A model generated the notes under the pieces. The model had not been told where the DNA came from, did no database searches, and saw nothing but the letters and a program-made list of their open reading frames with translations. A program made the position numbers and the translations under genes. DNA of 64,000 nucleotides from Cyclaneusma minus (Eukaryota; Ascomycota; Leotiomycetes; Marthamycetales; Marthamycetaceae): contig JAKZHN010000033.1 of the NCBI GenBank assembly GCA_037179335.1, positions 186,001 to 250,000 of the forward strand, in the 5' to 3' direction. Positions 59,688-64,000 of this stretch are shown piece after piece; the first letter of the stretch is position 1; each line of letters opens with the position of its first letter.

Positions 59688-62479
59688 ATGGCTTTTCCTA
59701 CCCCTAGCTTTCTCCCTAGGGACCCCCATTCTCAAATCCTCGTCGTTGGAGTTTCTCTAACTCTAATCATTGGCATTATCTTTGCCGCTACTTTTATTGG
59801 AAAATCTTCCAAATCCCAGGATGGCGAGCAGAGCACCATCGAAGCTTTTATGCGATTCATTTATGGCTGCTTCCTGAAGCCTCATACTGGAGATAGCAGC
59901 AATGGCCAGCAGGATGCTCTCGAGAGCTTCTACAAGGCACAGGCTGCCGTCTATGACAAGACGCGCACTCCCCTTTTGCGTGGACGAGAGGACATGCTAG
60001 GTTTGGTCGCTGCTCAGCTGGTCCAGAAAGCTGCCCGGGGTCGCAGCCATAATGAGAAGCGCATTTGGGTCGATGTAAGTCACTGGCTTGTCCATACCCA
60101 TCTATGCAAATAAGCCGTGACTGACCGCTATGACCTGATGCAGGTTGGAGGAGGCACCGGATGGAACATCGAGGCCATGTCTCAGTTTGTTTCGGTTCCC
60201 GACTTCTTCACAAGCGTCTACCTCGTCGACTTCTCTCCATCGCTCTGCGAAGTGGCCCGGAAACGATTCGCTCGATTGGGATGGAAGAATGTCAAGGTCG
60301 TGTGCGAAGATGCTCGCAAGTTTCGCCTCGAAGATCATGAGGATGATGGTATGAGTGCCGTTGGAATGACCCGCGCTTCTAGCACCGGCTATTTCCTGGA
60401 AGAAAGGGGTAGTGTCGGCGGTGCTGATCTGATCACTCTTTCTTACAGCTTGTCCATGATCGTAAGTATCATGAATTTCATGAAACCCATCTGGCTGACA
60501 ATATGTAGCCCGATTTCTACTCTGTCATCGACTCACTGCCTAACCTCCTTGCGCCGTCGGGTGTCATCGGTGCAGTCGATTTCTACGTACAGTCTATCGT
60601 TGATCTCAGTTTCCGGAACTACACCGGCGGAGTGTTGAGTCGCAATGTGAACTGGTTCGGGCGTCTCTTCTGGCGTGCATGGTTTGACGTCGATCGTGTT
60701 GGCCTCGAGGCAGGGCGGAGAGACTACCTCGAGTATCGTTTCGGAACGGTTCTGAGCAGCAATCACCGCAACTATCCTCTTGGTGCCATTCCTTACTATG
60801 TATGGATTGGCTGTCAGAAGAGACCCGAGTCTTCATTGGCCGCACCAAATGAATTTGTCGAGCGCCTCGATGCAGCAGCTACCGAATCGCCATACCTGTC
60901 CCCGGTTCATCATACAAAAGTCCTTTCCCAGACGGTGGAGAAATCTACACCCCCTGAGATCCGGTCCAAGGCCTTCGATGCGGCGATTGTCAACTTGTCT
61001 GCCAATCTTCCTCTACCCTCGTTCTTCTATCAGAATCACCACTGGCGAATCCACTACGATGAATTGCTCAAGAAGCACACACAGTTCAAGAACGAATACA
61101 TCTACGCCTTCACCTGGGAAGACTCTCGCGTCGATCAGCGTCTTCTCAAGGTGTGTTCCGACGATGTCATTCTGGCCATCACAAGTGCCGGCGACAACAT
61201 CCTCTCGTACGCTCTCCGAAGCCCTGCCCGCATCCATGCCGTGGATCTGAACCCCAACCAGAACCATCTCCTGGAACTCAAGGTCGCCGCCTACACCGCT
61301 CTGCCGTACTCCGATTTCTGGAGATTGTTTGGAGTTGGAAAGCATCCGAATTTCCGATCTCTGTTGATCTCTCGTCTCTCCCCGCACATGTCCAGCCGTG
61401 CTTTCCAGTACTGGTTTGACAATGCCAGCGTATTCACCAGCAAGAACGGCGGCGGTCTCTACGATACCGGAGGATCACGCCACGCTCTCCGCGTCGTCCG
61501 AGTCTTATTCACGCTTCTAGGTCTCCAGTCCGACGTCAAGGCTCTCTTGTCAGCCAAGACACTCAACGAGCAACGCGAAATCTGGAAGTCTCGCATTCGC
61601 GGTGCTTTGTACAATCGCATCCTTTCATACCTCGTGATCTCCCACGAGAAATTTCTCTGGGCCGCGTTGGGAGTGCCTCATAACCAACTTGCGATGCTGC
61701 AGGAAGACCATGCGGCTTCTGAGAGTCTGCCTGGCACGACGAACAAGACTGCTGGGAACAAGACTACTGCTGTGTGGGAGTACATGGTTCAAACGCTCGA
61801 TCCGGTTATTGAGACTTCTCTGATCGGCGAAGACAATCCCTACTACTACGTCTGTCTCGAAAAACAATACTCGCAAAAATGCCACCCTGAATACCTCTCA
61901 CCAAAATCTCACCAAAGACTGTCTCGCCCCGACGCGTTTGATGGGCTGCGTATCCATACAGACGAGATTGAAGAAGTGCTTGCTCGCTTGACACCTGGCA
62001 CGCTGACCATCGCTGTGCTGATGGATTCGATGGATTGGTTTGAACCTGGCTCTGGGGCTGCTGAGCAGCAGATTTCGAAGCTGAATCGCACGCTCAAGAT
62101 GGGTGGGAGGGTGTTGATTAGAAGTGCGGGGTTGAGGCCGTGGTATGTGGGGGTGTTTGAGAAGGGGGGGTTCACGGGGAAGAGGGTGGGGGCGAGGGTT
62201 GGGGGGGCTTGCATTGATCGGTGAGTTTCGCGATTTCTTTCTCTCCTTTTTTGGTGGTGAGGGATCAATGTCTGAGAGATGCTGGGAGATGTCTGGGAGG
62301 CGAAGGGAGATGAGAATGTTTGCTGATGGCCTGATTTGTGGCGTTTTAGGGTTAACATGTATGCTTCGTGCTGGATCATGACGAAGGTGGAGAATTTGCC
62401 GCCTTTGACTCCGAAGACGCCCACGGGTAATCGTGTGAGCCGTGATAGCTCGGTAGATCTTGATAAGTTGGAGCTTTGA
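59688..62479 (+). CDS. bta1: Betaine lipid (DGTS) synthase
   Basis: Exons 59688-60074, 60144-60461, 60509-62220 and 62350-62479 give 848 residues. An N-terminal hydrophobic anchor (ILVVGVSLTLIIGIIFAATF) is followed by a SAM-dependent methyltransferase part related to bacterial BtaB: WVDVGGGTGWNIEAMSQF spans the first splice junction, then VYLVDFSPSLCEVARKRF. The C-terminal part, related to BtaA, includes FYQNHHWRIHYDELLKKH, DVILAITSAGDNILSYAL, IHAVDLNPNQNHLLELKVAA and GLYDTGGSRHALRVVR. Together they move the aminocarboxypropyl group of SAM to diacylglycerol and methylate it three times, forming DGTS, a phosphorus-free lipid that replaces phosphatidylcholine under phosphate limitation. The BtaB-BtaA order is the fungal arrangement, reversed relative to algal BTA1. 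The last exon encodes VNMYASCWIMTKVENLPPL. Confidence 0.95.
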
Positions 62480-63802
62480 CTGTGGGGTGTGCGGGATTCT
62501 GACAAGGTGTTTTGGAAAGTGGAAACGAGATGGCTTGACGGATCGGATGGAGGCCGATGCTTTGCGGGATATATGGGGTGGCGGTTTGAGCATGGGGAGG
62601 AAGGGACGCTCTTTTTGATGACGGGTTTCTGCTTTTTTTTATATGATTGAGTTAGGAGGTACCTTATATGACTGTCTTTACGAATGGATATGATAGTTTG
62701 GCTGTATGAATTTACAGTGGGCGCGGTGTCCTTCACTTACTTGAGTGCTCTTTCGCTACAGGTATCTCTGACTAGAAACCGGACTTGCTGGTCGCCTTCG
62801 GACTGGTGCAAAGAAGTTCATCTACTTTCTCATGCGTACCTACATGTACCTGACAAGTCTCGATGTCCGATGTCACGTCTTAGATTAGTCGGATTCGGGC
62901 AGTTCCTATCCCAACGACATGGCCCTGGGCTCTTAGCAGTCACAAGCCCAAGTCCCAACAGTCACCGAGGCACTCACTAGCTCTGAATCGCAAACCCCAC
63001 AACTATCCTGCTTCTGCCAAACTTTATTCAAGCCTTCGTGCATGCTAGACGTAATGCGGGATGCGTGACATCACCTCGGGCGACAGCTGCCTGCACGCGA
63101 TTCGGGACTGCATTGGCTTTCGGGAATTTGAAGTCAACATTGAAATGTCAAAATGCGTGTTGCCACGTTGCTAAGGGCCTGGGAAGTTAGATGAGAGTTT
63201 TTTGAAATCAAGTTTGTTTCGATGTTGTTTTTTGATGATCACATAGATGTGATCCGGCATTGACGATGCCCGCGTGGCAAGATGCAATGCAGCTGCCGCT
63301 AAATTGCTTCTGACGGTTTTCTATCGCTCTTTGGTATTGAACGCCGAGGGTTAGCATAGCCCGCGACTGCACGTGCGAGAGATTGGCAATGTGAAAGCGG
63401 CGTTTTGGGCGTGGAATTGAACTACGAGTGAGAGGGAGGGCTACCCCGGACTAGACAGATCAGATCACACATGGCAACATGACGGCCTCATGCGGTAGGT
63501 CCCCGGAATTCGGATTGAAGGCTACCCGTCCAGTGTTGAAAGGTAACGAAGGCATGGAAGGCTGGACTGATCGAACTTGGAAGACCGATGGAAGCTGACT
63601 CGAAGTTGCCAAACGCAGTATAGCTCAGTTCTAGGCGGGCGATCGCTGCGTGATAACCTTAAACTATGGGCCCTTTTCGTGGAATATAATCTTCCGAGCA
63701 ATGTAACATTGAACCCCTGAGCTGCCTTTCATTTCGACGGCCAAAAAATGTCTAGGCGCACTACTCGGGGGCGGACGTCAGCCACGAGGTCCAAGTAGCA
63801 TT
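62480..63802. other. Intergenic region
   Basis: 1.3 kb with a T/A-rich 3' flank of bta1 (62620-62660) and no recognisable gene or repeat. Confidence 0.45.
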
Positions 63803-64000
63803 CTACCGTTCATAGTCGCTCTTTACTTTTTCTCCGTCAATGCTCCTCGGCTGTTCTTCCTTTTCCTGATTCCTCTGGGTCAACGTCTGCTGCACCGCCA
63901 GACTCCTCTCGCTGGATGTCTTGTGCCACTTCTTCCACCAAGAGCAGCGTCTCTTCACGCAGATGTTGAAAGATTTATTGACCAAGTGCTGCGGCAGGCC
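63803..64000 (-). CDS. Possible 3' end of a gene cut by the window edge
   Basis: A minus-strand frame is open from the right edge to a stop at 63803-63805, 65 codons: GLPQHLVNKSFNICVKRRCS and a Lys/Gln/Glu-rich end (LAVQQTLTQRNQEKEEQPRS). I do not recognise it. It could be the C-terminus of a gene beginning beyond 64000, or chance. Confidence 0.35.
   Translation of the reverse strand, partial: GLPQHLVNKSFNICVKRRCSWWKKWHKTSSERSLAVQQTLTQRNQEKEEQPRSIDGEKVKSDYER

Overview
The window reads as nuclear DNA of a filamentous ascomycete (Pezizomycotina). Genes are short-intron or intronless, introns of about 50-75 nt carry GTAAGT/GTATGT-type donors and CTAAC/CTAAT branch sites, 5' leaders are pyrimidine-rich, and the repertoire is typical of moulds: NADPH oxidase A, trifunctional histidine enzyme, betaine-lipid synthase, Zn2Cys6 regulator, 2EXR protein. 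The order or species cannot be fixed from the sequence alone.

Layout. 0-4 kb: a small secreted cysteine-rich protein, then about 2.5 kb without a recognisable gene. 4.1-6 kb: noxA. 8-24.7 kb is a dense housekeeping block: cmc1 and utp11 (head to head), a conserved fungal protein of unknown function, a membrane-anchored fibronectin-III/coiled-coil protein facing pah1 (lipin phosphatase), and taf9 facing his4. 24.7-33.6 kb is a gene-poor accessory region. It holds two diverged tandem arrays of 300-400 bp promoter-like units, each with a TATA box and most with upstream GACAGCAG-type motifs, separated by one orphan gene (31.1-31.9 kb). Two short insertions can be delimited inside the array by comparison with sister units. 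33.9-46.2 kb: wss1 facing an Ino4-like bHLH gene, an MDR-type reductase, a 2EXR protein, and sdh4 facing the mitochondrial processing peptidase beta gene. 46.2-53.7 kb: a divergent MFS efflux transporter/Zn2Cys6 regulator pair bracketed on both sides by copies of the same inverted-repeat elements, one copy carrying a RIP-like transition signature. 53.7-62.5 kb: mitochondrial threonyl-tRNA synthetase facing a putative membrane/coiled-coil (nuclear-envelope-like) protein, then bta1. The last 1.5 kb is mostly empty, with an open frame running off the right edge.

How the genes relate. Many are arranged head to head with 450-700 bp shared upstream regions. Several serve mitochondria (cmc1, sdh4, MPP-beta, mitochondrial ThrRS). 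Three touch membrane lipid metabolism or its control: pah1, the Ino4-like bHLH and bta1. The MFS transporter and adjacent regulator have the layout of an efflux pump with its own control gene. Gene models with exons were spliced by eye from reading frame, splice signals and conserved protein motifs. The most unusual content is the 25-33.5 kb array of orphan promoter-like units; next are the repeat-bracketed efflux locus, a GC-AG intron, an 18-nt microexon and two stop-free introns of length 3n.
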